The notes beneath the pieces were generated by a model. That model was not told the origin of the DNA and did no database searches. It saw nothing but the letters and a program-made list of their open reading frames with translations. A stretch of DNA of 64,000 nucleotides from Psychrobacillus sp. BL-248-WT-3 (GTDB lineage: Bacteria; Bacillota; Bacilli; Bacillales_A; Planococcaceae): contig NZ_JABAFC010000009.1 of NCBI RefSeq assembly GCF_012843435.1, positions 1 to 64,000 of the forward strand, read 5' to 3'. The position numbers and the translations under genes are program-made. Below are positions 50,307 to 59,683 of the stretch, piece by piece. How positions within the stretch are numbered: the first letter of the stretch is position 1; every line of letters begins with the position of its first letter.

Positions 50307-51068
50307 TTATTGTTTAAGCGGGTTTCTTACGCGCAAAACTTCGTATAGAAGGATTGACGTAGCAACGGACGCATTCAAGCTAGTTACATGACCAACCATC
50401 GGCAAATGGTAAAGAAAGTCGCATTTATCTTTTAATAATCGACTCATCCCTTTTCCTTCACTTCCAATAATGAGTGCTAACGGGAGGGTAGCATCCATAT
50501 TTCTATAATCTGTTGACTTCGCAGCATCTGTTCCTGCAATCCACACTCCGCGCTCTTTAAGCTCGTCCACTGTTTGAGCCAAGTTCCCGGCACGATAAAC
50601 TGGCACATGCTCAATTGCACCTGTAGATGCTTTGGCTACTACTGCTGTTAACCCAACAGCTCTTCTCTTCGGAATGATAATACCATGTGCTCCTACTGCA
50701 TCCGCAGTACGCATAATAGAACCTAGGTTATGTGGGTCCTCAATTTCATCTAAAATGATAAAAAGTGGATCCTCTTTTTTACTTGCAGCTAGATTAAATA
50801 AATCATCTAATTCTGCATATTTGTAAGCAGCAACTGAAGCTACAATCCCTTGATGATTTGCATCGGTTAGATTATCCAGCTTTTTCTTTGGGACAAACTG
50901 AACGATAATTCCTGCTTCCTTCGCCAATTGTATGATTTCTGTAACGCCACTTTTTTGAATACCTTCAGCTATCCAGACCTTATTCATGTCTCTTCCAGAG
51001 CGCAGTGCTTCTACGACTGGATTTTTACCAGCAATAATTTCACCAGTTTGTTCGGATTTCTCTATCAT
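50307..51068 (-). CDS. rlmB: 23S rRNA (guanosine-2'-O-)-methyltransferase RlmB
   Basis: A 253-aa SPOUT methyltransferase with an N-terminal L30e-like substrate-binding domain (GKNPVVEALRSG). Trefoil-knot motifs: LDEIEDPHNLGSIMRTADA, IGSEGKGMS and LNASVATSILLYEVLR. Start overlaps the mrnC stop by one base. Confidence 0.95.
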   Translation of the reverse strand: MIEKSEQTGEIIAGKNPVVEALRSGRDMNKVWIAEGIQKSGVTEIIQLAKEAGIIVQFVPKKKLDNLTDANHQGIVASVAAYKYAELDDLFNLAASKKEDPLFIILDEIEDPHNLGSIMRTADAVGAHGIIIPKRRAVGLTAVVAKASTGAIEHVPVYRAGNLAQTVDELKERGVWIAGTDAAKSTDYRNMDATLPLALIIGSEGKGMSRLLKDKCDFLYHLPMVGHVTSLNASVATSILLYEVLRVRNPLKQ

Positions 51069-51484
51069 TATTTTTTCTCTCCCTTTTGCCCATCGATAAA
51101 TTCAATGGAAAATCGCAGCACCTCTTGCAAACGATCTGCTTGCTCACTTAAGTATAAGCTACCAATAACAGCTTCAAACGCTGTACTGTAATGATACGTC
51201 AAAACATCTGTATTTTTAGGAACCGTTCCAGATTTGGCATTTCTTCCTCTTCTTAAGACAGCCTCTTCTTCCTCAGTTAAGAAATTAGTGTTTAACATTT
51301 CTTTAACGATTGTTGCTTGTGCCTTGGCAGACACGTAATTTGTTGCTTCTTTGTGAAGGATGTTTGGTCTAACCCGCCCTGAGCGGATGAGGTGTTCTCG
51401 AACTACTTGTTCGAACACCGCATCACCCATATAAGCTAAGGCTAAAGAGTTAAGTTGCTTTACATCAGATAATTTAAATTCCAC
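51068..51484 (-). CDS. mrnC: Mini-ribonuclease III (MrnC)
   Basis: A 138-aa RNase III catalytic domain without a dsRNA-binding domain; matures 23S rRNA ends in B. subtilis. [28 protein letters not shown] and [14 protein letters not shown] (with catalytic Glu) are conserved. GTG 51484 ([12 protein letters not shown]) fits the B. subtilis N-terminus and leaves 5 bp to cysS. Confidence 0.94.
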   Translation of the reverse strand: MEFKLSDVKQLNSLALAYMGDAVFEQVVREHLIRSGRVRPNILHKEATNYVSAKAQATIVKEMLNTNFLTEEEEAVLRRGRNAKSGTVPKNTDVLTYHYSTAFEAVIGSLYLSEQADRLQEVLRFSIEFIDGQKGEKK

Positions 51485-51489
51485 GAGGG

Positions 51490-52890
51490 TCACCCACGCT
51501 TCCATCGGATACCTTGGGCAGTATCTTCTAAAATAATATTCATTTCCTTCAGCTGATCTCTAATTTCATCCGCACGAGCAAAATTTCGATCTTTTCTCGC
51601 TTGGTTACGTTCTTCGATCAGCGCATCAATTTCTTCATCCAACACCTCTTGCTCCTTTGAAAGAGTAATTCCAAGAACTGCAGTTAATAAATCCAAAACG
51701 GATATAAATTGATTTAATACTTCTTCAGATGTTTGCTTTTCTAATAGATAAGTATTCGCTAGCTTAGATAATTCAAATAATGCAGCTATCCCATTGGCAG
51801 TATTAAAATCATCATCCATTGCCATTTCAAATTGTTGCTTAACCTCTTGTATTTTGTGCAGCCATATATCATGCTGGTCACCTAAATCCGCTGTTGTATT
51901 CAAACGGTGAAGTACATTTTCATATGAAGTACGAATACGTTCTAATCCTGCCTCTGCCTGCTCTACAAGCTCTTGAGAATAGTTAATTGGGTTACGGTAA
52001 TGAACACTTAGCATAAAGAATCGGAGCACCTGCGGGTTAATTTGCTTGCGAATGTCATTCACCAATACAAAGTTACCAAGTGACTTAGACATTTTTTCAT
52101 TGTCTATATTGATATAACCGTTATGCATCCAATACCTAGCAAAGGTTTTTCCAGTTCTAGCCTCAGATTGAGCAATCTCGTTTTCATGGTGAGGGAAAGT
52201 TAAATCCTGACCACCAGCGTGTATATCAATTGTGTCTCCTAAAATCTCACGTGCCATAACAGAGCACTCAATATGCCAACCTGGTCGACCTTGCCCCCAT
52301 GGACTTTCCCAGAATATCTCACCTGGCTTTGCAGCTTTCCATAGAGCGAAGTCTAATGCGTCTTCTTTCTTCTCTCCACGCTCAATGCGTGCTCCTACCT
52401 TTAAGTCATCTACGGACTGATGTGAAAGCTTTCCGTACCCTTCAAACTTTCTCGTACGGTAGTAAACGTCACCTTGTGATTCATAAGCATAGCCTTTTTC
52501 TACTAGCACTTTAATAAAATCTATAATTTCATCCATATGTTCCGTTACACGAGGATGGGAGTCTGCCTTTGTGCACCCTAGTGCCTCTACGTCTGCATAA
52601 TAAGCTTTAATAAAGCGATCCGTAAGCTCTGATACATCTTCACCGAGTTCGTTGGCCGCTTTAATAATCTTGTCGTCTACATCAGTAAAGTTACTTACGA
52701 ATGTCACATCGTATCCACGATATTGCAAATACTTTCGGACCGTGTCATATACGATAACCGGTCGTGCATTACCGATATGAATGTAATTGTATACCGTTGG
52801 ACCGCATACATACATTTTTACCTTTCCTTCTTCTATTGGCACAAATGGTTCCTTCTCACGTTTTAGTGAATTAAAGATTTGAATTGTCAT
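51490..52890 (-). CDS. cysS: Cysteinyl-tRNA synthetase
   Basis: A 466-aa class I synthetase. HIGN (HIGH-type) motif, KMSKS in [11 protein letters not shown], and zinc ligands including Cys in [12 protein letters not shown] and CSVM. Overlaps cysE by 20 bp; both lie behind the cysteine T-box. Confidence 0.98.
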   Translation of the reverse strand: MTIQIFNSLKREKEPFVPIEEGKVKMYVCGPTVYNYIHIGNARPVIVYDTVRKYLQYRGYDVTFVSNFTDVDDKIIKAANELGEDVSELTDRFIKAYYADVEALGCTKADSHPRVTEHMDEIIDFIKVLVEKGYAYESQGDVYYRTRKFEGYGKLSHQSVDDLKVGARIERGEKKEDALDFALWKAAKPGEIFWESPWGQGRPGWHIECSVMAREILGDTIDIHAGGQDLTFPHHENEIAQSEARTGKTFARYWMHNGYINIDNEKMSKSLGNFVLVNDIRKQINPQVLRFFMLSVHYRNPINYSQELVEQAEAGLERIRTSYENVLHRLNTTADLGDQHDIWLHKIQEVKQQFEMAMDDDFNTANGIAALFELSKLANTYLLEKQTSEEVLNQFISVLDLLTAVLGITLSKEQEVLDEEIDALIEERNQARKDRNFARADEIRDQLKEMNIILEDTAQGIRWKRG

Positions 52891-53554
52891 GGCGTTTGGC
52901 TCTCTCCTTTTCCTCTAGCAATCGAACTATTTCTTCCTGTAGCTGCTTAATCTTATCTTCCATTTCCTTGCACCGATCTGCAAATGGATCAGGAAGATCT
53001 TGATGATCTAAGTTTCTTTTTACCTTTTTACCATTTTGAATAACGACTACACCAGGTATGCCAACTACCGTAGAATCTTCTGGTACATCCTTTAGGACGA
53101 CGGAGCCTGCTCCTACCTTACTGTTGTCGCCGATTGTGATAGACCCCAACACCTTAGCTCCAGTAGCTACTAAGACATTATTCTTAAGAGTAGGGTGACG
53201 CTTTCCTTTTTCTTTACCAGTTCCCCCTAAGGTAACACCTTGATAGATCGTACAATCGTCTCCTATCTCACAGGTTTCTCCAATAACCACCCCTGAACCA
53301 TGGTCGATGAAGAAGCGTCTGCCTATCACCGCTCCAGGATGGATTTCTATACCTGTAAAGAACCTGCTGATTTGGGAGATTAGCCTTGCAAGGAAAAACC
53401 ATTTCCTCTTATAAAAGACATGTGCTAACCTATGGCTCCAAACTGCATGTAAACCTGCATAGGTTAATATAACCTCCAACTTACTAGTAGCAGCGGGATC
53501 CTGTTCAAACACTACCTCTATATCTTCTTTCATCCGCTCAAACACGTTAATCAC
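52871..53554 (-). CDS. cysE: Serine O-acetyltransferase
   Basis: A 227-aa left-handed beta-helix acetyltransferase for cysteine synthesis (serine + acetyl-CoA to O-acetylserine). Hexapeptide repeats ([56 protein letters not shown]) and catalytic His in FIDHGSG. The C-terminal tail is a charged coiled coil rather than the usual short acidic tail. Expression is probably tied to uncharged tRNA-Cys. Confidence 0.97.
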   Translation of the reverse strand: MINVFERMKEDIEVVFEQDPAATSKLEVILTYAGLHAVWSHRLAHVFYKRKWFFLARLISQISRFFTGIEIHPGAVIGRRFFIDHGSGVVIGETCEIGDDCTIYQGVTLGGTGKEKGKRHPTLKNNVLVATGAKVLGSITIGDNSKVGAGSVVLKDVPEDSTVVGIPGVVVIQNGKKVKRNLDHQDLPDPFADRCKEMEDKIKQLQEEIVRLLEEKERAKRHDNSNL

Positions 53555-53566
53555 TCCTTTTTTCCA

Positions 53567-53835
53567 TAAAAAAAGTCTCTGTCTATAAATATAGACAGAG
53601 ACGCTGTTTTGCGCGGTTCCACTCTGATTGGAAAGATGTTTATCTTTCCCGCTTCACATCTTTAACGCAGATGATACGTCCAGCCTACTAATCGTTCGGC
53701 TTGGCGCTCCGAGGTGCATTTCCATAACTCATAGGTTCAGACCACTTTCAGCCGGTGATGGTCCTCTCTAAGGAACTTGCGTTACGTACTTCTCCTCTTC
53801 TTAGCTTTCTTTACTTCGTTCATGAATTACACTCA
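53567..53835 (-). promoter_or_regulatory. T-box riboswitch, cysteine specific
   Basis: The leader upstream of cysE has the T-box core AGAGTGGAACCGCG (53612-53625), an AGAGAG-containing stem (TTAGAGAGGACC), and a specifier loop GAAATGCACC with TGC (complement of 53716-53718) as the cysteine codon. The bulge TGGA can pair with the UCCA end expected for tRNA-Cys. A strong terminator GTCTCTGTCTAT / ATAGACAGAGAC plus T-run (53567-53602) follows. Uncharged tRNA-Cys should allow cysE-cysS transcription. It fills the whole gltX-cysE gap. Confidence 0.95.
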
Positions 53836-53865
53836 TTTTCACACCTTGTAGTGGAAAAGTCAATT

Positions 53866-55329
53866 TTATTGTTTAGCGTATTTGGAAACTCTTGCAATTA
53901 CTTTTTCTTTACCGATTAAGCTAATTGCATCCGCTAATTCCGGACCATGTGTTTGGCCAGTAGTTACGACACGGATAGGCATAAATAGGTTTTTCCCCTT
54001 ATGACCCGTTTCCTTTTGCACTGCTTTAATCGATGCTTTAATTTCTGCTGGTTCAAATGTTTCTAGAGCCTCTAACTGTGCTTTAAAGGCAGCCATAACC
54101 TCTGGTACTTGTTCACCAGTCAATACTTCAAGAGCTTCTTCATTATATGCAACATCGTCGTTAAAGAACAATGATGACAACTCAATAATTTCTGCTCCAA
54201 AGCTCATTTGATCATGGTAAAGCCCTATTAAATTTGTAGCCCATACTTGTTGCTCCTCAGATAATTCCTCTGGAAGAAGTCCTTCTTTTTGTAGATGTGG
54301 CAACGCAAGCTCTACTACTTTTTCTAGTGGAAGTTGCTTAATGTATTGATTGTTCATCCAAGTTAGTTTTTGCTTATCGAACATTGACGGTGATTTGGAA
54401 AGACGAGCTACATCAAATTGTTTAATGAATTCCTCTTTAGAGAAGATTTCTTCTTCTCCTTCAGGAGACCAGCCTAATAGAGCAAAGAAGTTGAACATTG
54501 CTTCTGGAAGATACCCTAGGTCTTTATATTGTGCTACAAATTGTATGATTGATTCATCACGTTTAGATAATTTTTTACGGCTTTCGTTGATGATTAACGT
54601 CATGTGCCCGTACTTAGGATATTCCCAGCCGAAAACGTCAAATACCATTAATTGTTTTGGAGTATTGGATAAATGCTCTTCACCTCGGAATACATGCGTA
54701 ATCTCCATTAAGTGATCATCTAATACTACTGCGTAGTTATAGGTTGGAATGCCATTTGCTTTGACAAGAACCCAGTCACCAACGTCTTTGGATTCAAAGG
54801 ACACAGTTCCACGAACTAAATCGTCAAACTTATACGTTACATTCTCAGGCACACGCATACGAATCGTATAAGGTGTTCCTGCCGCTTCCTTCTCTTGTAC
54901 TTCTTCTTTGGATAGATGTCGGCATTTTCCGTTATACATCGGAGCAGCTACACCATTTTCTTTTTGTTGCTCACGGTCAGCTTCTAATTCCTCAGAAGTA
55001 CAGAAACATTTATAAGCATGGCCTTTTTCTAGCATTTCCTCTGCGTATTTCGTGTAAATATCTAATCGCTCCATTTGGCGATAAGGTGCATAAGGTCCAC
55101 CGATATCTACTGATTCATCGTATTCCATTCCTAGCCACTTTAAGTTATCCAGCTGTGATAATTCTCCGCCTTCAATATTTCGCTCAATATCTGTGTCTTC
55201 AATACGAACGATAAATTTCCCATTATGGTGGCGAGCATATAAATAATTGAATAATGCAGTACGTGCTCCTCCAATATGAAGATTTCCTGTAGGACTTGGT
55301 GCATAGCGTACGCGAACTTCTTGTGTCAT
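53866..55329 (-). CDS. gltX: Glutamyl-tRNA synthetase
   Basis: A 487-aa class I synthetase. HIGG in [13 protein letters not shown], and KLSKR in [11 protein letters not shown]. Probably the non-discriminating type that also charges tRNA-Gln, as is usual in Bacilli. A terminator is not needed before the T-box; readthrough could feed the cysteine leader. Confidence 0.98.
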   Translation of the reverse strand: MTQEVRVRYAPSPTGNLHIGGARTALFNYLYARHHNGKFIVRIEDTDIERNIEGGELSQLDNLKWLGMEYDESVDIGGPYAPYRQMERLDIYTKYAEEMLEKGHAYKCFCTSEELEADREQQKENGVAAPMYNGKCRHLSKEEVQEKEAAGTPYTIRMRVPENVTYKFDDLVRGTVSFESKDVGDWVLVKANGIPTYNYAVVLDDHLMEITHVFRGEEHLSNTPKQLMVFDVFGWEYPKYGHMTLIINESRKKLSKRDESIIQFVAQYKDLGYLPEAMFNFFALLGWSPEGEEEIFSKEEFIKQFDVARLSKSPSMFDKQKLTWMNNQYIKQLPLEKVVELALPHLQKEGLLPEELSEEQQVWATNLIGLYHDQMSFGAEIIELSSLFFNDDVAYNEEALEVLTGEQVPEVMAAFKAQLEALETFEPAEIKASIKAVQKETGHKGKNLFMPIRVVTTGQTHGPELADAISLIGKEKVIARVSKYAKQ

Positions 55330-55445
55330 TATAAATCCTCCTAATTATCTTACGTTTAAATTAAACCGTTATCTGGAAAGTGGAATTAAACCGTTGATAG
55401 ACAACGTGATTGTTGCCTGTTTCGCTAAAGTAGTAAACTTTATCT

Positions 55446-55474
55446 ATTCTACCACTGCGTGTAGCATTTTTAAA
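55446..55474 (-). promoter_or_regulatory. gltX promoter candidate
   Basis: -35 TTTAAA (55469-55474), 17-bp spacer, -10 TAGAAT (55446-55451), just after ispF. The -35 is weak. Confidence 0.5.
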
Positions 55475-55475
55475 G

Positions 55476-55955
55476 CTAGTCTTTTTTCATTAAAAGGATA
55501 GTTGCCATCGAAGCAATCCCTTCCCCACGCCCAGTAAACCCTAGCTTTTCGGTAGTTGTTGCCTTTACATTGACCTGAGAGACATCAGCTTGCAGAAGCT
55601 CTGCTACTTTTGAGCGGATTTGCTCTATGTACGGGGCCATTTTAGGCATCTGAGCTATTATCGTGCAATCTATATTTCCAAGCTTATAGCCTTTTGCATC
55701 TACTAGCTTCCAAATATACTCGAGTAATTTCGCTGAATCTGCATCTTTAAATTCAGGATCCGTATCAGGGAAATGTCTTCCAATATCTCCTTCTCCAATT
55801 GCTCCTAGCGCTGCATCTGTAATGGTATGGAGTAACACATCTGCATCCGAGTGACCTATTAAACCTCTTTCATAAGGGATCGTTATCCCACCTATGATTA
55901 ATGGGCGGTTATCTGCAAATTCATGTACATCAAAGCCTTGTCCTATTCTTAACAA
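55476..55955 (-). CDS. ispF: 2-C-methyl-D-erythritol 2,4-cyclodiphosphate synthase
   Basis: 159 aa. Zinc ligands in GQGFDVHEF and HSDADVLLH, and [16 protein letters not shown] near the C-terminus. Cyclises CDP-ME-2-phosphate in the MEP isoprenoid pathway. Follows ispD by 1 bp. Confidence 0.97.
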   Translation of the reverse strand: MLRIGQGFDVHEFADNRPLIIGGITIPYERGLIGHSDADVLLHTITDAALGAIGEGDIGRHFPDTDPEFKDADSAKLLEYIWKLVDAKGYKLGNIDCTIIAQMPKMAPYIEQIRSKVAELLQADVSQVNVKATTTEKLGFTGRGEGIASMATILLMKKD

Positions 55956-55956
55956 T

Positions 55957-56649
55957 TTATTTTTCCTCCTGCTTTCGTTTATTTAAAATTACTTCTCCTA
56001 ACAATAAGTCCTCTTGAGTGGTTACCTTTACGTTATCATAGGTACTCTCCACGATGTGAACATTTCCACCTTGCTTCTCTACTAGCATAGCCTCGTCTGT
56101 CCCTAAAAAGGATTCCTGCTCAGCGAGTCTTTCGGCTTTCTCCAATACATCATATTGAAAAGCTTGAGGTGTTTGGATAATCCAAAGACTCTCTCGATCA
56201 ACCGTTTCCTGTATTATACCATTGTGAACCTTTTTCATCGTATCCTTTGCCCGTACTGCAGCAACTGCTGCGCCAAATTTTTCAGCTGCTTGGACTAGCT
56301 GATGAATGATTTCCTGCTGAATGAACGGTCTAGCAGCATCATGCACCAATACAATCCCTTTAGCAGGACTAGCCTTCAAGCCCGCATATACACTATGCTG
56401 TCTTTCAGAACCGCCTTCTACAATGGCTGACACCTTTTGGATGGAATATTGCTGAAGCAGCTGTTCTATATATGATTTTTCTTCTTTTTTTATCGCTAAA
56501 ACAATATGAGCGCAGTCAGGGTCTTGTTCAAAAACTCTAAGCGTATGTATTAAAACTGGTATATTACTTAATTCGATAAAAAGTTTGTTGTGACCTGCTC
56601 CCATCCTTTTTCCACTTCCCGCGGCAGGTAAGATTACTGTATACAACAT
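55957..56649 (-). CDS. ispD: 2-C-methyl-D-erythritol 4-phosphate cytidylyltransferase
   Basis: 230 aa. CTP-binding [10 protein letters not shown] loop at residues 8-17, [10 protein letters not shown], and [13 protein letters not shown] pathway. Paired with ispF. Confidence 0.97.
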   Translation of the reverse strand: MLYTVILPAAGSGKRMGAGHNKLFIELSNIPVLIHTLRVFEQDPDCAHIVLAIKKEEKSYIEQLLQQYSIQKVSAIVEGGSERQHSVYAGLKASPAKGIVLVHDAARPFIQQEIIHQLVQAAEKFGAAVAAVRAKDTMKKVHNGIIQETVDRESLWIIQTPQAFQYDVLEKAERLAEQESFLGTDEAMLVEKQGGNVHIVESTYDNVKVTTQEDLLLGEVILNKRKQEEK

Positions 56650-56671
56650 TATTTACGTACCTCCTATATTA

Positions 56672-56709
56672 CAAAGAAAAAGGGTATGCTCCACAAAGGA
56701 AACATCCCC
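56672..56709 (-). terminator. Probable terminator between yacL and ispD
   Basis: The minus strand has an imperfect stem GGGaTGTTtCC / GGaGCAtaCCC followed by TTTTTCTTTG. Bulges make it weaker than others here. Confidence 0.55.
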
Positions 56710-56715
56710 TCCTAC

Positions 56716-57807
56716 TTATTTAGTTTCTTGGGGTTTCGCAAAGATCATTCGTCCTGCTGATGTTTGGAGAACACTCGTCACTTCTACATTAATAGCTTGT
56801 CCGATATAAGCTTTACCGCCTTCTACAACAATCATTGTCCCATCGTCTAAATAAGCTACCCCTTGATTATGCTCTTTACCATCTTTAATCACAACTACAT
56901 GCATTATTTCCCCGGGAATAACTACCGGTTTAACGGCATTTGCTAAATCATTAATATTCAATACACGAACCTGATGCAGCTCACACACCTTGTTTAGGTT
57001 AAAATCATTTGTGACTACTATGCCGCCCATTTTTTTAGCTAGACGCATCAATTTTAAATCAACTTCTTGGACATCCTCAAAGTCTTCTTCCACTATTAAA
57101 ACCGCAGTGCTTCTTTCATCCTTTAGTTTGTTTAGAACGTCTAAGCCACGGCGACCTCTTGTCCGTTTAAGTGTATCAGAAGAATCTGCAATATGCTGAA
57201 GCTCCGTTAGCACAAATTGAGGGACAACTAGTACCCCTTCCATAAAGCCGGTTTCAGAAATATCAGCTATTCTCCCATCAATGATCACACTTGTGTCCAA
57301 GAGCTTGTAAGTCCCCAATGGTAGAGCTTGTTCTTCTTCCTCTGCTGTTTTTTTCTTCAATGCAGGGAGCTTAGAAGATGGAGTAAACACGTGTAGCAAT
57401 TCATCTCTCTTTTTATAACCTACCTGGAATCCTAAATACCCTAAAATGATGGTCAATAGAACTGGAGCAACAGACCGAATGACTGGAAATTCAATACTCG
57501 ATACCGCTGACCCTAAAAAGAAGGCTACGATTAACCCGATGACCATCCCTAACGTCCCAAACAACAAATCACCAATGGGTGCCTTTAATAGTCTTTCCTC
57601 CATCCATTTAATGAAATGAATTAAATAATCTGTTAAAAATAGCGCAGCTACATACAGCATGATTGCTCCGATTAATACAGAAACATATACATTGTTAATA
57701 AAAGAGTTGTTGGATAAATTAATCAGTTCATATAAGTGCGGTAAGAATAGCAACCCTAATGTACCACCTATTAATACAAAAGCAATTTGAATAATCCACT
57801 TTAACAA
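56716..57807 (-). CDS. yacL: PIN/TRAM-domain membrane protein YacL
   Basis: A 363-aa protein with four N-terminal membrane segments, then a PIN domain (DTSVIIDGRIADI, VTNDFNLNKV acidic residues) and a C-terminal TRAM domain. Role unresolved; PIN fold suggests a nuclease. TTG 57807 (MLKWIIQIAFVLIGG) is chosen since GGAGGTG is properly spaced and the B. subtilis protein starts likewise. Upstream, disA is missing. Confidence 0.9.
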   Translation of the reverse strand: MLKWIIQIAFVLIGGTLGLLFLPHLYELINLSNNSFINNVYVSVLIGAIMLYVAALFLTDYLIHFIKWMEERLLKAPIGDLLFGTLGMVIGLIVAFFLGSAVSSIEFPVIRSVAPVLLTIILGYLGFQVGYKKRDELLHVFTPSSKLPALKKKTAEEEEQALPLGTYKLLDTSVIIDGRIADISETGFMEGVLVVPQFVLTELQHIADSSDTLKRTRGRRGLDVLNKLKDERSTAVLIVEEDFEDVQEVDLKLMRLAKKMGGIVVTNDFNLNKVCELHQVRVLNINDLANAVKPVVIPGEIMHVVVIKDGKEHNQGVAYLDDGTMIVVEGGKAYIGQAINVEVTSVLQTSAGRMIFAKPQETK

Positions 57808-57816
57808 ATATTCCAC

Positions 57817-58036
57817 CTCCGTTTAAATTTTATTATACTTCCTTTTATGGCTCTATGCCTATTTTGACGTATGAGCAAGGCTAACCAATGCAGCAATACA
57901 ATACTAGTATCAAAAGTTTACTTATACATAGTTTACATTACCACTCAGAAGTATACGTATTTTAGAAAGCAGGTGGCAGTTCCCCACCACCGTATCTTCT
58001 CTATTATTACCTCGAGTAGTTTGTCCTACTAGTCAG
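57817..58036. other. radA-yacL gap lacking disA
   Basis: This 220-bp gap is where disA (diadenylate cyclase/DNA-integrity scanner) normally follows radA. No DisA fragment was recognised in any frame. A short GGTGG / CCACC inverted repeat (57972-57988) lacks a T-run. Confidence 0.7.
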
Positions 58037-59407
58037 TTAAGAAAAAGCTTCCTTCATCACTTCATTTACTGATTCTACACCAATGACCTGCAGTCCCTTT
58101 GGATAGTCCCAGCCTCCCATATTCGATGCTGGGATGATTGCTCGTTTAAAGCCGAGCTTTGCAGCCTCTTGCACTCTTTGTTCAATCCTCGAAACTCTTC
58201 TTACCTCACCAGTTAATCCGACTTCTCCTATAAAACAGTCAGTTGAAGCAACACCTATATCTCTAAAACTAGAGACAATACTTACTAGGACGGCTAAATC
58301 GATGGCAGGTTCGTCTAATTTTACTCCACCGGCAACTTTTATATAGGCGTCTTGTGTTTGAAGTAGCAGTCCCATGCGTTTTTCTAGCACTGCCATTAAC
58401 AAGGAAATTCTATTTTGGTCAATCCCTGTAGCCATTCTTTTTGGGTAGTTAAAGCTCGACTGTGTGACTAGCGCTTGAATCTCTACTAAAATCGGTCTTG
58501 TCCCTTCCATAGAAGCGACGATTGCAGAGCCTGCTGCTCCATGAGAACGCTCCTGCAAAAATAACTCAGAAGGATTTAGTACTTCCTTTAGGCCCTGTTG
58601 TACCATTTCAAAAATAGCAATCTCATTAGTGGAACCAAATCTATTTTTTTGTGAACGCAATATACGATGATTGTGATGACGCTCACCCTCAAAATATAAA
58701 ACCGTATCTACCATATGCTCGAGAATCCTTGGTCCGGCGATTTGCCCTTCCTTAGTTACATGACCAACTAAAAAGATAGCAATATTTTTAGTCTTCGCGA
58801 TACGCATCAGCTCAGCCGTACTTTCACGTACTTGAGACACGCTACCTGGTGCACTCGTTACTTCTGGGTGATGCACGGTTTGTATAGAATCCACGATTAC
58901 AAAACGTGGACTTACTTGATCGATTGTTTCATTTATCAGCTCTAGATTAGTTTCCGAGTAGATATAAAGTTCGTTTGAAGTAACTCCTAGACGTTCTGCT
59001 CGGAGTTTCGTCTGGCGGATGGATTCTTCTCCGGAAATGTAGAGGACTCTTTCTCCCTTATTCGCAAGAAGTGCAGAAACTTGTAAAAGAAGCGTTGATT
59101 TACCTATACCTGGATCTCCCCCAATTAAAACTAGGGAGCCTGGCACAATTCCTCCACCTAAGACCCGATTCAATTCTACTAAATCCGTCTGTACACGAGG
59201 CTCATCGATCGTTTCAATAGATATAATGGGGGTTGCTTTTTGAGTGACTCCAGAGGAATGCTGAAAAGAATGTCTAGGCCCCTTAGAAACAACCTCTACC
59301 TCTTCCACCATCGTGTTCCATTCTCCACACCCTGGACATCTACCCATCCATTTGGCAGCCTCATAGCCACATGAGTTACACATAAATTTCGTTTTCTTTT
59401 TTGCCAT
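58037..59407 (-). CDS. radA: DNA repair protein RadA
   Basis: A 456-aa RecA-like protein aiding branch migration. N-terminal zinc finger C-x2-C...C-x2-C ([19 protein letters not shown]), Walker [11 protein letters not shown], RadA motif KNRFG and a Lon-like C-terminal domain. It is cut off from clpC by a terminator and repeats, unlike the six-gene B. subtilis operon. Its promoter was not identified. Confidence 0.97.
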   Translation of the reverse strand: MAKKKTKFMCNSCGYEAAKWMGRCPGCGEWNTMVEEVEVVSKGPRHSFQHSSGVTQKATPIISIETIDEPRVQTDLVELNRVLGGGIVPGSLVLIGGDPGIGKSTLLLQVSALLANKGERVLYISGEESIRQTKLRAERLGVTSNELYIYSETNLELINETIDQVSPRFVIVDSIQTVHHPEVTSAPGSVSQVRESTAELMRIAKTKNIAIFLVGHVTKEGQIAGPRILEHMVDTVLYFEGERHHNHRILRSQKNRFGSTNEIAIFEMVQQGLKEVLNPSELFLQERSHGAAGSAIVASMEGTRPILVEIQALVTQSSFNYPKRMATGIDQNRISLLMAVLEKRMGLLLQTQDAYIKVAGGVKLDEPAIDLAVLVSIVSSFRDIGVASTDCFIGEVGLTGEVRRVSRIEQRVQEAAKLGFKRAIIPASNMGGWDYPKGLQVIGVESVNEVMKEAFS

Positions 59408-59431
59408 ATAATCCTCCTATAATAAGAAAAG

Positions 59432-59543
59432 CATAATCGCCTGTTCTGCCCCGACAGGCAAATGGGGAAAAGCGAGGAGGCAGTTCCTCAGCCACCGGAG
59501 CTTTTATCCATTTGACCCGAGGGGCAAGGCGATGAAGCTAGAC
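59432..59543. repeat. Intergenic repeat, full copy
   Basis: Begins CATAATCGCCTGTTCTGCC and ends GGCGATGAAGCTAGACA. The ends can pair (TCGCCT.. with ..GGCGA), and internal pairs occur (CAAATGG / CCATTTG; GAGG..CCTC). The first 65 bp recur at 59555 with two differences. Resembles intergenic repeats seen widely in Bacillaceae; function unknown. Confidence 0.85.
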
Positions 59544-59554
59544 ATCTTGAAAAA

Positions 59555-59619
59555 CATAATCGCCTGTTCTGCCCCGACAGGCAAATGGAGAAATGCGAGG
59601 AGGCAGTTCCTCAGCCACC
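59555..59619. repeat. Intergenic repeat, truncated second copy
   Basis: A direct 65-bp copy (63 of 65 identical) of the left part of the 59432 element, without the right half that ends in GCTAGACA. It lies between radA and the clpC terminator. Confidence 0.85.
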
Positions 59620-59644
59620 TCACATACTCTTTGTTGCACTATGT

Positions 59645-59677
59645 AAAAAAAGGCATTCCGGTGATCTCGGAATGCCT
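59645..59677 (-). terminator. clpC operon terminator
   Basis: The minus strand reads AGGCATTCCG-agatca-CCGGAATGCCT followed by a run of T, right after the clpC stop. Confidence 0.95.
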
Positions 59678-59683
59678 ATAATA

